Origin: Tillandsia leiboldiana
Lineage: Eukaryota > Streptophyta > Magnoliopsida > Poales > Bromeliaceae
Reading direction: 5' to 3'
Assembly (NCBI GenBank): GCA_029204045.2
Contig: CM055066.1
Span: 15,200,484-15,264,483, forward strand
DNA: 64,000 nucleotides
The position numbers were made by a program, and so were the translations under genes. Shown here in pieces: positions 52,787 through 63,100 of this stretch. The notes below the pieces were generated by a model, which saw nothing but the letters and a program-made list of their open reading frames with translations, searched no databases and was not told the DNA's origin. The first letter of the stretch is position 1, and every line of letters begins with the position of its first letter.

Positions 52787-53420
52787 TATATATGAAAAAA
52801 TAATTAAAATTTTTCATAATTATTTAAAACAATTTTGATCTACCATTTAGATTTTGAACTACTATTTCTTTTTATAACATATCTGATATATAATTTTATC
52901 TATTCTTGTTTCAAAAAAATTTCTCAGTAAATAATTGGATTTAAATTTTTTATAAATTTTATTAACTATATTTTTTCCTCCTAAAATTAATTTATTAGTT
53001 AAAAAAATAAAATTAAAAAATATCTCTGTGCAACACACGGATTAATTAATGACTAATAATAATATGAATGGCCTTAAAAGCCAATGCTCTTAATCTCGCC
53101 AAATGCAAGCAGAATTGTTGATACATGGTAATGTAATTTAAGAAATTTAATATTAATTATAATTAAAAATTTTGAATTATTATGGAAAGAGATAAAAAAA
53201 AAAAGGAAATAAATTTAGGTATATAATTAGTATATAATATCTACTGAAGCTTTATAATACATAATCTTATCTAATCCTGTTTGAAAATAATTATCACTAC
53301 AAATAATTAAATTTTAATTTTTTTTTTTATAAATTTTTACAAACAACATATATATTTTTTCCTAAAATTAGTTTATTTTCTAAAAAATAAAATTCAAGAA
53401 ATGTCCCTCTACAATTCAAA
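52787..53420. repeat. AT-rich DNA with two diverged ~350-bp copies
   Basis: About 52800-53045 and 53145-53412 share order and wording (ATAATTAAAA-TTTT, TTTTTTCCT-CTAAAATTA, AAAATAAAATT-AA-AAAT). No coding. Confidence 0.5.
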
Positions 53421-53641
53421 CTAATGCCCAACCTAAACTTACTAAAAAAAAAAAAAATTTCTAATCTAGCCTTCTTCTTTAAAATTTTTTCAATCTAGCA
53501 TCATTTTAATAAATTAGAATAAAAAAGTAATTTAATATTATTAATGTGAGTTTATATGTTAATTAGGAGAGAGAATTTTTTTTTTCTCCCAACCCACTTT
53601 CTAAATAATTTAATAACTTTATTAATTTAAATTATTATTTA

Positions 53642-53688
<47 letters not shown>

Positions 53689-54228
53689 TTATTTAACTAT
53701 ACTATTGAATTATTAAATATCTGATAAAACTACACGCTCAAAAATAAAATTTGATATTACTGAAAATAAATATAATACAAAATAATATAATTGTATACTA
53801 GATATAAATAAATATAATAATAATAATATTATTCTTACACACTTAATATGATTAAATATTTAACATGACTACACACTGAATATAACATAAATATAAGTAA
53901 AAATAATACGACTATACATACTTACGTAATTAATTAGTAGTTGATATAACTAAAAAATCAATATGATATTAAAATAGTATGACTATGCATTATATAAAAA
54001 TAAAAGTGATATAACTATACAGTAAATATAGAGTGTTTTGAAAAATAGGGAAGGAGAAAAAGGAAAAAATAATTTCTCTTTCCTAATTAACATATAAACT
54101 CATATTAATAACATTAAATAATTTTTTTTTTTCTAATTTATTTAGATGAGCCTAGATTGGAATTTTTTTTTAAAAAAAATTGTTAGATTGAAAATATTTT
54201 TTTAAATAAGTTTAGGATAGGCATTAGC
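53421..54228. mobile_element. MITE-like element with ~170-bp terminal inverted repeats
   Basis: Begins CTAATGCCCAACCTAAACTT; the right end read inward is CTAATGCCTATCCTAAACTT. The inverted match continues with TTCTAATCTAG, AATAAATTAGAA and GAGTTTATATGTTAATTAGGA into the body. The centre is a TAATAA-type simple repeat. No transposase. A target duplication could not be assigned. Confidence 0.75.
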
Positions 54229-54837
54229 TCTTATAAAGCTAATACAAAATGTTTGGAGACCTGTCTTAAAGTGGCCGTTGAACTTTTCTCCTTTTTGTTT
54301 TTAAATAGTGATTTCCATATCCATTACGTCATTTGTTTTTATTTGATTATTTTAATGAATTAAATTATATTATTTAATAAGTTAATTAGTGGTTTGATCA
54401 AATTATATTTCAAACTGCAATTTGGGTAAAGTACGTGTAGAGTTTCTTAATAATTAACAATTGGTAGCAAATAAGATCATTAAAATTTTAAAAATAATTT
54501 CCATTTTAGGCGACAAAAATAACTCAAATTAAATAAAAAGTTAAAAAATATCAACTAAAAAATTAACATTGAGGGGTCGATTTCAAAATGGCCTATAGTT
54601 GGAGGGTCTGAACTATCAAGAAGGTCATAGAGATAGAAATTGCAGTATACATTTATGTGTATATTTAAACAACTTAATTATAAAAATTTCAAAATCTGAA
54701 CCTAAATATTTAAGTATAAAGTAGCTAGCTTGCATATGAAAATTCAAGTTTTAGAACATCTACTATTTAGGCATCAAAGTAGTTGTAAAAATTCACAATG
54801 ATTTAGGAAAATATTTTTTAAAATTTTGATTTTGATT
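54229..54837. other. AT-rich intergenic DNA
   Basis: No repeat, gene or RNA feature recognised. Confidence 0.6.
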
Positions 54838-55064
54838 AGGAAAATGCTATGTGTACACCCATTTCGGGGTGTACATCATACATCCCCACCCATCCAATGG
54901 GTGGGGGTGTGGTAACGGTCACTTCAAGTGACCCTTGAAATCACCCCACCCATTAGATGGGTGGAATCACTTCAAGTGACCCTTGAAATCACCCCACCCA
55001 TTAGATGGGTGGAATGCATGATGTACACCCCTTTCGGGGTGTACACGTAGCATTGCTCTTTTTA
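54838..55064. mobile_element. MITE with palindromic terminal repeats, copy 2, with internal duplication
   Basis: Same family as 52292-52460: ends AATGCTA-GTGTACACCC. The right terminal repeat holds the perfect 22-bp palindrome GTACACCCCTTTCGGGGTGTAC bar the centre. A ~50-bp segment with CACTTCAAGTGACCCTTGAA and CACCCATTAGATGGGTGGAA is present twice (about 54918 and 54967). Confidence 0.82.
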
Positions 55065-55214
55065 TTACAGATTTCGATTTTTGATTTTCGGGCATATAGG
55101 AGTTAGCTTTGGAGACAAGTCATTAATTGCACTCGGTGAATTATAAAACGCATACACCAGCTATTAAATTTCTATAAATTTGTCTCATAATTAACACTTA
55201 TATTATGTTGCTAG

Positions 55215-55385
55215 GGTGTCAACGTGCCGACTTGAGCTGGCCAGCTCGAGTTCGGCAGGTTTAATAAACCAGTTAAATACGAGCCAGCTTATTTAAATAT
55301 CGACTTGAAAAATTTGATTTGTGTTCGATTCGTTTATTATCAAGCCGAACACGGGTTGGCTCGCGAATAACAAATTAGTCACTTA
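55215..55385. repeat. GAGCTCGAG-type dispersed repeat
   Basis: Contains GAGCTGGCCAGCTCGAGTTCGG and GGTTGGCTCGCGAATAACAAA, the style of a widespread plant non-autonomous repeat. Boundaries uncertain. Confidence 0.4.
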
Positions 55386-55521
55386 TATTATTAGATAAAA
55401 AGTAAAAAAAAAAAGTAAAAATAAAAATATTTATCTAATAATTAAAATTTATAAAAAAATTATTTTTTTTATATTAGGTTGGCCTAAAATTCAAATAGTA
55501 GAAAATTATAATATATATATA

Positions 55522-55990
55522 TAGAGTCCGGCTACTATGCTATCGATAGCACCAAATATTTGGTGCTATTAAGTTTTCTACCCTTAGATCAACCCCTTTG
55601 ATAATTTTCAACCGTTAGATTTTACTATTTTTCCAACCACCCATTAAACACACCCATTAAACACAAGGGGCCTACTATCATCTCAACCACACATCTTTTA
55701 ATCCAAGGGTTAAAAACTTAATAGCACCAATAACTTAATGCTATTAATAGCATTCCAGCCTAGATCTATATATATAGTCCAGCTAAAATACTACCGATAG
55801 TACCAAACAATTAGTGCTACTATTTTTTTCATCGGTAGATCTATCTTTTTGATCATTTTCACCCCTTGGATTATACTATTCAAGCAACCACCCACTAAAC
55901 CTTAGGGGACTACTATCATTCTAATCGCACATTTTTTAATTCAAGAGCTAAAAACTTGATAGCACAAATACAAACTCTAGACTTTAGACG
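55522..55990. mobile_element. Two adjacent MITEs of one family
   Basis: The first (55522-55766) has inverted ends GGCTACTATGCTATCGATAGC and, read inward from the right, GGCTGGAATGCTATTAATAGC, continuing to TTGGTGCTATTAAG on both sides. The second (about 55773-55990) repeats the layout in diverged form (CCAGCTAAAATACTACCGATAG, then ACTACTATCATTCTAA). Confidence 0.75.
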
Positions 55991-56535
55991 TTTGTATTTT
56001 CTACAAAAGAAATAATTCTTGACAAAAGAAATTATTAGAATCTCAAGAATTTTAAATCAATACGCAACCAGAGAGTTAGAGTTTACACTCATTTAACTTA
56101 TGACATTAATTATCAGATATGTATGAAAATAGACAATCAAAGATTCACATATCATCCATCATATATCAATAAAGTTCCAAATGTCATAGTTCAATGTTAA
56201 CAAGTTCAAAGTTTTGTCAGCTGTCGCTAGTCAGTTCAAAGTTTTGTCAGTTGTTGGTAGTCATTTGTTAGAAATATTACATGTCCAAATAGTTAGTCAA
56301 ATAGTTAGTCACAAGGCATGTTATCACAAGTTTCGTCCTACTTACCTTCACAAAGTTCTCTCCCTCTTTTTGTCACAATCGCCAAAAAAAAAATAGTAAG
56401 GAGGAAAAAGTTCAAAAGATAAAGAATGAAAACTTTTAGGTAAAGAAACCTGCAAAAACAAAAAAAAAAACTGTTAGGGAGAAATTCCATGCTTCAATCT
56501 AAATCGTCATCATTGTCGTCAGAGCTGCTAAAGCA

Positions 56536-57186
56536 TCATAATTTGTCAAATATTGCCTTTACCAGCTTTGAAAGTTTCGAACAATTCTTTCGAATATCAC
56601 GTTGATCAGCAGTGATGCGTTGTAAGTCAAATGACGTCATTTCTTGCTCTGAAGAGAGTCGCTGCTGCTTGCGATAAATGGAGAACACAGAGGCGTCATC
56701 CTCTGATGTGTCTCTCAATGGTGTTGAAGTAGGTAACGAGGGTACAGATGGTGCAACAGATACTGGAGTTGACGACACAGGTCTATTTCCAATCCATTCA
56801 GAATCTTTCTGGATGATGTTCTCTCCAGATGGAGATTGTATACTTGCAAGAGACTCATTAATATGAAGTCCACTACCTCATGTTTGCTTCCTTCTAACAT
56901 ACTTTCTTATCATCGAGCAAGATTCCATAGGTGCCTTACTTTTTAAAGCAGACCAATCTTTAGCCGCGACAGCCTCTTGTGCTTCCTTGACAGTTTTCTC
57001 ACAGTCTTCAGATTCTGTTTCGGTTTCATACAGTTGAACAAAATCTCCCTCCTCTTGAGTTTTTCTTGCTCTCTTAAGTTTGTTTGTCACCTTGGTGCTA
57101 ACCAATGCTGTGACAAAGATGATTATCCAACTAAACACCATTATTGACAGAATTTTGAAAAATGGTCCTGTGAGCAAGAACTCCAA
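56536..57186 (-). pseudogene. Extra open frame in COP3: membrane-anchored protein of unknown function, one internal stop
   Basis: Starts at the ATG at 57186. Residues about 8-30 form a hydrophobic segment (FKILSIMVFSWIIIFVTALV), followed by a basic patch (KLKRARK) and an acidic-charged region with EAQEAVAAKDWSALKSKAP. One TGA at 56880-56878 interrupts; the same frame then continues through a Ser/Pro/Thr-rich segment and a charged helical end to 56536, about 216 codons in total. I do not recognise a family. Position between pol-side sequence and the polypurine region is where Sireviruses may hold an envelope-like frame, but a captured host segment is equally possible. Confidence 0.5.
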
Positions 57187-57649
57187 AACATGGAAGAATT
57201 ATTTAATTTTAAAAATTTAAAAAATTATACCCAAACAATCCTTATCACATGTAGAGGCTAGTAATCAAGAAAGATTTGCAAAAAGAATTTCAAAATAGAT
57301 CAATTCCATGATTTTCGAAAATCCCAAAAATTTACCTTAAAATCGAAATTTCAGAAATCAAAGCCTAAAAATTCGAACAATCATAGAAAGGTTTCTTAGG
57401 CATCCAGAGTTCAATTTATGCAAGAATTTCAGAGAAAAACATCAATTAATGAATTCGGGGCAAAAATCTCATCTCGTTTTGAAGAAAATAGCATGAACAG
57501 TGAATAAACCGAGATTTTGATGCATATACTTACTTGATTTGAGAGAAATTAATTCAAGAGAAATCCAATAGCCCTTGGTTCTAGAGAGAGAAACTTAGGA
57601 AATCAAAAACGAAAACTTGAAGTGAATAAGAAATAGAAAACCATTCGTT

Positions 57650-57775
57650 TTGATATAAACCCTAGCCGCGGTCCGGATCGAATTAAGAAGTCAGTCCGGA
57701 TTGGCTTCGCGCAGAAAATCCCATGGTTTGGGATCCGGACTGAATCATCCAGTCCGGACTGCTTGCAACGTTTTC
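57650..57775 (-). promoter_or_regulatory. Promoter-like region of COP3 with AGTCCGGACT palindromes
   Basis: Four CCGG-centred words (GGTCCGGAT, AGTCCGGATT, GATCCGGACT, AGTCCGGACT) lie just upstream, on the minus strand, of GGGTTTATATC. This copies the LTR promoter plan of COP1 and COP2 with a changed palindrome. A leader of about 460 nt then leads to the open frame at 57186. Confidence 0.5.
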
Positions 57776-58430
57776 TCCAGAAAAATTTTAAAAAATTCCA
57801 GAAAATTCAGGAAAAGTATGTAAGAATTCTTGCATATCAACTTTAAACAAAAAGTATCATTTCATATGATAAGAAATAGATTATGAGAAATCTATCAATA
57901 TATCTCAAATAAAGAAACAAAAATTTATAAAATTTATAACCTCTAAAGTTGAGCAAGTTCGAAACATCAATCACGATATAATGAGTAAAGAATTTATCAA
58001 ATCATTAATTGAGTAAAGAAAATGAAACACAAAGATCGATAGATGTTTGAAATCCCTAATAAATTAGATAATGTTATCTAGTCCATATATTTTAGGGAGT
58101 GACTCTTTGAGCATCTTTCATTAAAAAATCTCACCTTATACCAACTTTAGAATTTGACAGAATCAAGTATTCCAAAAAGCATTTTATCAAATAAACAGTA
58201 ATACCATGCTTGGTAAACATGTGGTAGTTGCACACAGTACTCGGACGACCGAGGTGGTAGCTCTTTCCTTCATGTGGTGGTAGTTTTCACACTCCACTAA
58301 TGAATGTAACTCATTCCACATCTTATGAGCATGAAAAACTAAAAATTACTCTGTAAAAACTTGAATTCTATTGTAAATAAATAAAGAGGAAAAGAATGAA
58401 ATATCCAGTTGACCCCTTTTTCCACTGTGT

Positions 58431-60161
58431 AATTGCACAGTTTACGAGGCTAAAATGTCGCTTTTCAATCCGAGCCTAATCTCGAAAATCCGAGATCACC
58501 AGCGCGACCGTCTCGTCGAACCGATCGAAAACGATATTAAGCAAGTTTAGATCCGACGGTCGGATCTTCCAGAAATCAGCGAAGAAGCGGGCGGGACCCG
58601 CGACTTAAGTGAATAGTGCTTTGGAACAGTAGATGAATAGTAACCCTATTTCGAATTCCCCTAAGTGCCAACGTTAGCCAATTCGCTGTCCGGACTCCGG
58701 TCATAGTGATCCAGGTAGTCGATTCGAACGGTTTCGTCGTTCTGCGCGCAAGTTCCGCCTTCACCTGCTAGCAAACTAGGCACTGCGCCACATAGTTCGC
58801 CACGTCAGCCTTCATCCCAGGCCACCAGTAATGCTGCTTCAGATCCCGGTACATTTTTGTCCCGCCAGGATGTACCGTGTATAAGGACCGATGCGCCTCA
58901 GTAAGAATGTCCTTCTTTAATTCACCGTCATCTGGGACACACCAACGGCCCCTGAATCGGATAGAGCCATCGGCGTGCAGCTGGTAATCGTCAGTCTGTC
59001 CCAATGATATCAGCTCTCGAATCTTCTGGAAGGAGGGGTCGGACTGCTGTCCCTCCTTTATGCGATCAAGTAGGGTAGGCTGCACTACCATCGCTAAAAG
59101 TCGAGCGGTAGACCCCGAAGGAACGATCTCTAAGTCTAAACGCTGGAACTCAGAAATCAAGCGATCCTGATCAGTGATCATTAGCAGCTCTGGGGACACG
59201 TGCTTTCGGCTCAAAGCATCCGCTACCACTGTTCCGGCCAGCCTCCGACGTGCCAAAGGTGAGCCCTCGACCCAGTATTGTATCAAGATCATGGTGCTCA
59301 CATTAAATCTTGAGTTGCATGCATAGTTTGATAGAAATAGCCAAGTACGATATTGTGGACTTTAGTTTTTATGGGCCAACTTTGCCCTCGGGCCCCGTGC
59401 CAGCCCAAACCTGTGAGCACGGCCTTCGTCTTGTCGAAACAAACGCGCTGAAACTTACGGCGCTGTTTTTGGATTCCCGGATTTCAAGAATGAGTCGAAA
59501 CAAGCGATAATGTTAGTGTTTTTATGCAAATTAGGATATATTATGGACCTAAATGCAATTTGGACACACGGGCTGTCTTTAGACAGTGCTTTCATGCCTA
59601 CTGGGCATCTTGTTAGGATTCCGTAGGTTCTCGTTGATCGGGAATCGGATTTTTGTTCGGTAAATTAGTGATATTGTCCCGTTTTAGCTTTCCGTTACTG
59701 TTGTGTCGTCGGGAGGGGTATGTGTGAGTTTATTACTGATTATAGTTGTGTATTCAGGGCCCAGTTGTTCAGCACCAGCCTCCTAGTAGCAGAGCGGGAG
59801 TTCGAGGATCTGCCTACATCCAGGTGGGTTATCTTCGGTCCGGGCTTTATCTTTTCGGCCCTCTGGTTGCTTTAGTCCAGTCGGACACCTGTTTTTGATT
59901 AGCCCTGTTGATTTTATCTATATGACCTATCTTGACAGCTATTGATTTCTCTAGACATTGATCCCTTAGACACACTATATTTATATACATCTGCTTGTCA
60001 GCTTTCATATCTTGGTGCATAGATGTCATGATCGATTATTTCTGTTAGTTTCATGTCACTCGTCATACTGCTTTATTCAGATATGAATGATTGATCCTGA
60101 TTGATAGATATAGACTGATGATTCCCGGTTGGGATCTCGGCATGTTGCCGACTACCCGGTC
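58431..60161 (+). mobile_element. Family D LTR fragment with a pol insertion
   Basis: 58440-58740 follows 46140-46400 (CCTAATCTCGAAAATC-GAGATCACC, CGACGGTCGGATCTTCCAG, AAATCAGCGAAGAAGCGGGC). 59820-60161 follows 48815-49410 (ATCTTCGGTCCGGGCTTTATC, TTGCCG-TACCGGTC). About 1.7 kb of the LTR between is replaced mainly by the pol scrap. It ends where a family C LTR starts. Confidence 0.75.
58768..59301 (-). pseudogene. Gypsy pol fragment: end of RNase H and integrase zinc domain
   Basis: A 177-codon minus-strand frame. VVADALSRK (about residues 25-33) is the conserved end of RNase H. Residues about 136-177 hold EAHRSLYTVHPGGTKMYRDL, HYWWPGMKADV and CLVC, the H-H-C-C zinc domain of Gypsy integrase. 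The next codon after CLVC is TAG where this family usually has CAG (Gln), then QVKAE continues before LTR sequence takes over at about 58755. It lies in reverse orientation inside the family D LTR fragment. Non-functional. Confidence 0.82.
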
Positions 60162-63100
60162 TGTGAAGACCCGAAATTCCCACTATTAGACTACTGTTGC
60201 ATCTGCAGCTTCTGGAGGCCTATGTGGCGCGTCGGTAGTTTTTGTGCACCTATTGGACATTTGTGATGGACCCGGTGTGTTAAATGGATCACGAGAGTAG
60301 TCTGATGATCCCGTCGGATGTTTAGAAGTGGTTTCGCGCGCAAGGGATATTAATATTTGACTCAGCGCGAAGTTTGGACCAAAGATCACCTCTCCGGATG
60401 CCTTCGGAAATTTTTAGAGTTGGAATTTGGCAAAGCGGACTTTAGAAATGGACCCGACGCGAAAATCGGATCAGGTGGGCTTTTCGGGGGCTTTCCGCAA
60501 AATTTCGGATGAGAATTTGGAGAAATGGACTTCGTATTTGGATTCAGCACGGAAAAACGTTGGAAATCGACTATTTACATGTTTTTTTCTGAGTCCGGAC
60601 GAGCGAAAACGGACAACCTGAAGTTTAATGTGTTTTTCGGTGCTTGGTGGACTGGTGGACCGGAGGGGGTGCCACGTGGCGGCTCCGCATTGGGTCCGTA
60701 CGCCACGTGGCAGGCGCGGAGGCACGGTGCAGCGAGCCCGGCCCACGCAGCAGGCGCGGGCAGGCCGGGCAGGCGCGGGCAGCAGCGCGGGCAGGCGCTG
60801 CTGCGGGCGGATAAGGGGAGGCCACGTGTCGCCTCCCGTTTGGCCGCGTGGATCGCCCTGTCGGGAGGAGACACGCGGCGGCGATCGAGCGCGGGAGCGG
60901 GGCGCGGGATCGCGCGGTTGTGCGACGCGTGGCGGCCCGGCAGCACAGTGCCGGGCCGGCCCGTTACTGTAGCAACAGGGGGTTTTTCCTGGGTTCTTCT
61001 TCTTCAATGGTTTTAATGCTGATTCCCTCCTCCATTTTGGAGCTTTTGGAGAGCTTTTCTCAGGGGAGTTTTTTTAGCCGAGCTCCATTAACAAGTCTTC
61101 TACAACATCAGTTTTTTTGGAGATTTTTGGAGGCCATTTGGATCATCTTCTCCACCAACATTTGAGGACATCACCATTGCTACTTCACTGCCCTCTCCGT
61201 CACATTTCAGTGCGAAAATTCCCCAGGACTCACTTCTTGGAATTTAGAGCTCATTTTTGATTCTCCGTTTTCAAAAGAGGTAAGGCTACAATCTTTGTAT
61301 TCAACTCTCCCCCCAGATCTCATGTTTTTACAGAGTTTTAAGGCTATCTTTGGAACCCTTTGTTTCAGTCTGGGATTTTGAGCAATCTGTGGTGTTTTGG
61401 CTTTTATGAAGTGTAGGAGTGGAATTTTTGGATGATTTTTGAGGGAGAATTTCCAGGACTCGAAGATCTAAAATATTGGTAAGTATCATTCTCCCCAAAT
61501 CTGAGTTTTTATTAGAGTTTATGCATGATCTTTGGAGCACCTCGCTGCATTCGTGTACAGATGGAACTTGGTGGATAGTTTAAGTGTTTATGGGTTTTCT
61601 CCTTCATCCGAGCATGAAAATTGGAGTTCTTTGGCTCAAATTGTATCTACTCTCGACAAGGAATCCAATGGTACCTCTCTTGCAGGATTTGGAGCACTTC
61701 TGGTTAGGTAACTTTAATGATATTTCTAAGTGCTATTATATGGATTACTGCTGTCCCTGTTTTAGTCTTGGTTTGAGCAATGCACCTTGGAATGCAGATA
61801 ACTTTGTGTATATAAGTTCTTTTTCAGAAATTCAAGTTGGTACTTCTTCTTAACTTCAAGGTGAGAAAATTCTCTTTTATGATCTGTGGATAAATCCCTT
61901 TGGAAAATCCTCTATTTAAGCTTGGAAATGCTAGCAAGTTTATGTTAACAGTTTTGGACAGCATTGTGATTTTTGCTTCATTTGAATGTTAAGGGGAATT
62001 AATGGTGGATTTTTGAGGACATGAAGATGTTTGTATGATAGAGGATATCTTTGTTTTACTGCTAGGAACTTCAACTTGAGGTATTTGGGGCTGCACTTAC
62101 ATCTTCTTTAACTTAGTGTCTATTGCTGAAATTCTGGAATTTAATTGCGCCGCGTGCATTGTTTCTATGATTGTGCCCAATCCGTGAGGCGGATTTGGAT
62201 GATTTTTGCGGCATCGGACTCCTGGGAGGATAAGGATTAATCACGCCAAATTTCAGCTACAGCGGGCAGCGGAGCGTCAAGCTACAGGTGGGTGTTTCAT
62301 CTCCAGAACCGGTGGACGGTTCTCTAATTCTATGTATAGAATGCATGCATGTTAGTGTACCAATATCTGATTGAGATGCAAGTTTGATGATGACATTCGT
62401 TCAATGAATTGTATGATATGGTATTGAGATATGCCTGATGGAAACTTGCTAGATAACATATTCATGTCTGGTAAATTGAGAGCATGCTTAATTCTTGGTA
62501 TAGCCGATAGCTTCGATAGGTGAGCATATGAATGATATAGTTCTTGTGGTTTGAGACTTTCATGATTTATTGTACACTTTATATATCTTTGGGATACTAC
62601 ATGTTCGATGATCGTATTTACCTATGCTAGTTGGGAGCATGTTTAGGGAGATGAGGCAGATGTTATTTGGATATTGGTGTTTATATCCCTTAATGTTTCT
62701 TGCTCATGTTTTAGTTTATTTAATGCTATTATTGGAACTTGACCTAGCACCCCGTCATATGCTGCATGTTTAACCAGACCAGTAAAGAACCTTCACTTGG
62801 GCTAGGTTCTTTTATGCTTTAGATTTTCCCACATTTTTGCATCTTTCCTTGACATAGTGTTGCCTCGCCCGGGTAGTGGGCCGAGGGTCAGGTTTCTGTG
62901 GGACTTTGTTGCACTCGTGCCTGGGGGCAGAGTGTAGTCTGGTAGATGAGTTTAGTTTGTGCTAGTGTTGTTGGGAACCGTGGGGTTGACGGTGGTCCCA
63001 GGTCGTTGAGTGTTGTCCGACTAGTGTTGTTGGCCCTGAGTTGTGGGTCGTTCCTGGCTGTGGAGTACCTCCAGCCAGTGTGTTTGTGCTGTGAGCTATT

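Larger units (their letters stand above)
56340..58425 (-). mobile_element. COP3: minus-strand fragment of a COP1-related Copia element
   Basis: The minus strand of 58340-58090 follows COP1 33220-33470 (ATGTGGAA-GAGTTACATTC, CTACCAC-ACATG, CGGTCGTCCG, TTGGTATAAGGTGAGAT). The minus strand of about 56350 (TTGTGACAAAAAGAGGGAG) matches COP1 33942 (TTGTGACAAAAAGGGGGAG). Between these anchors COP1 has about 0.5 kb; this copy has about 1.75 kb, holding a promoter-like region and an extra open frame. No LTR ends are identified. Confidence 0.72.
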
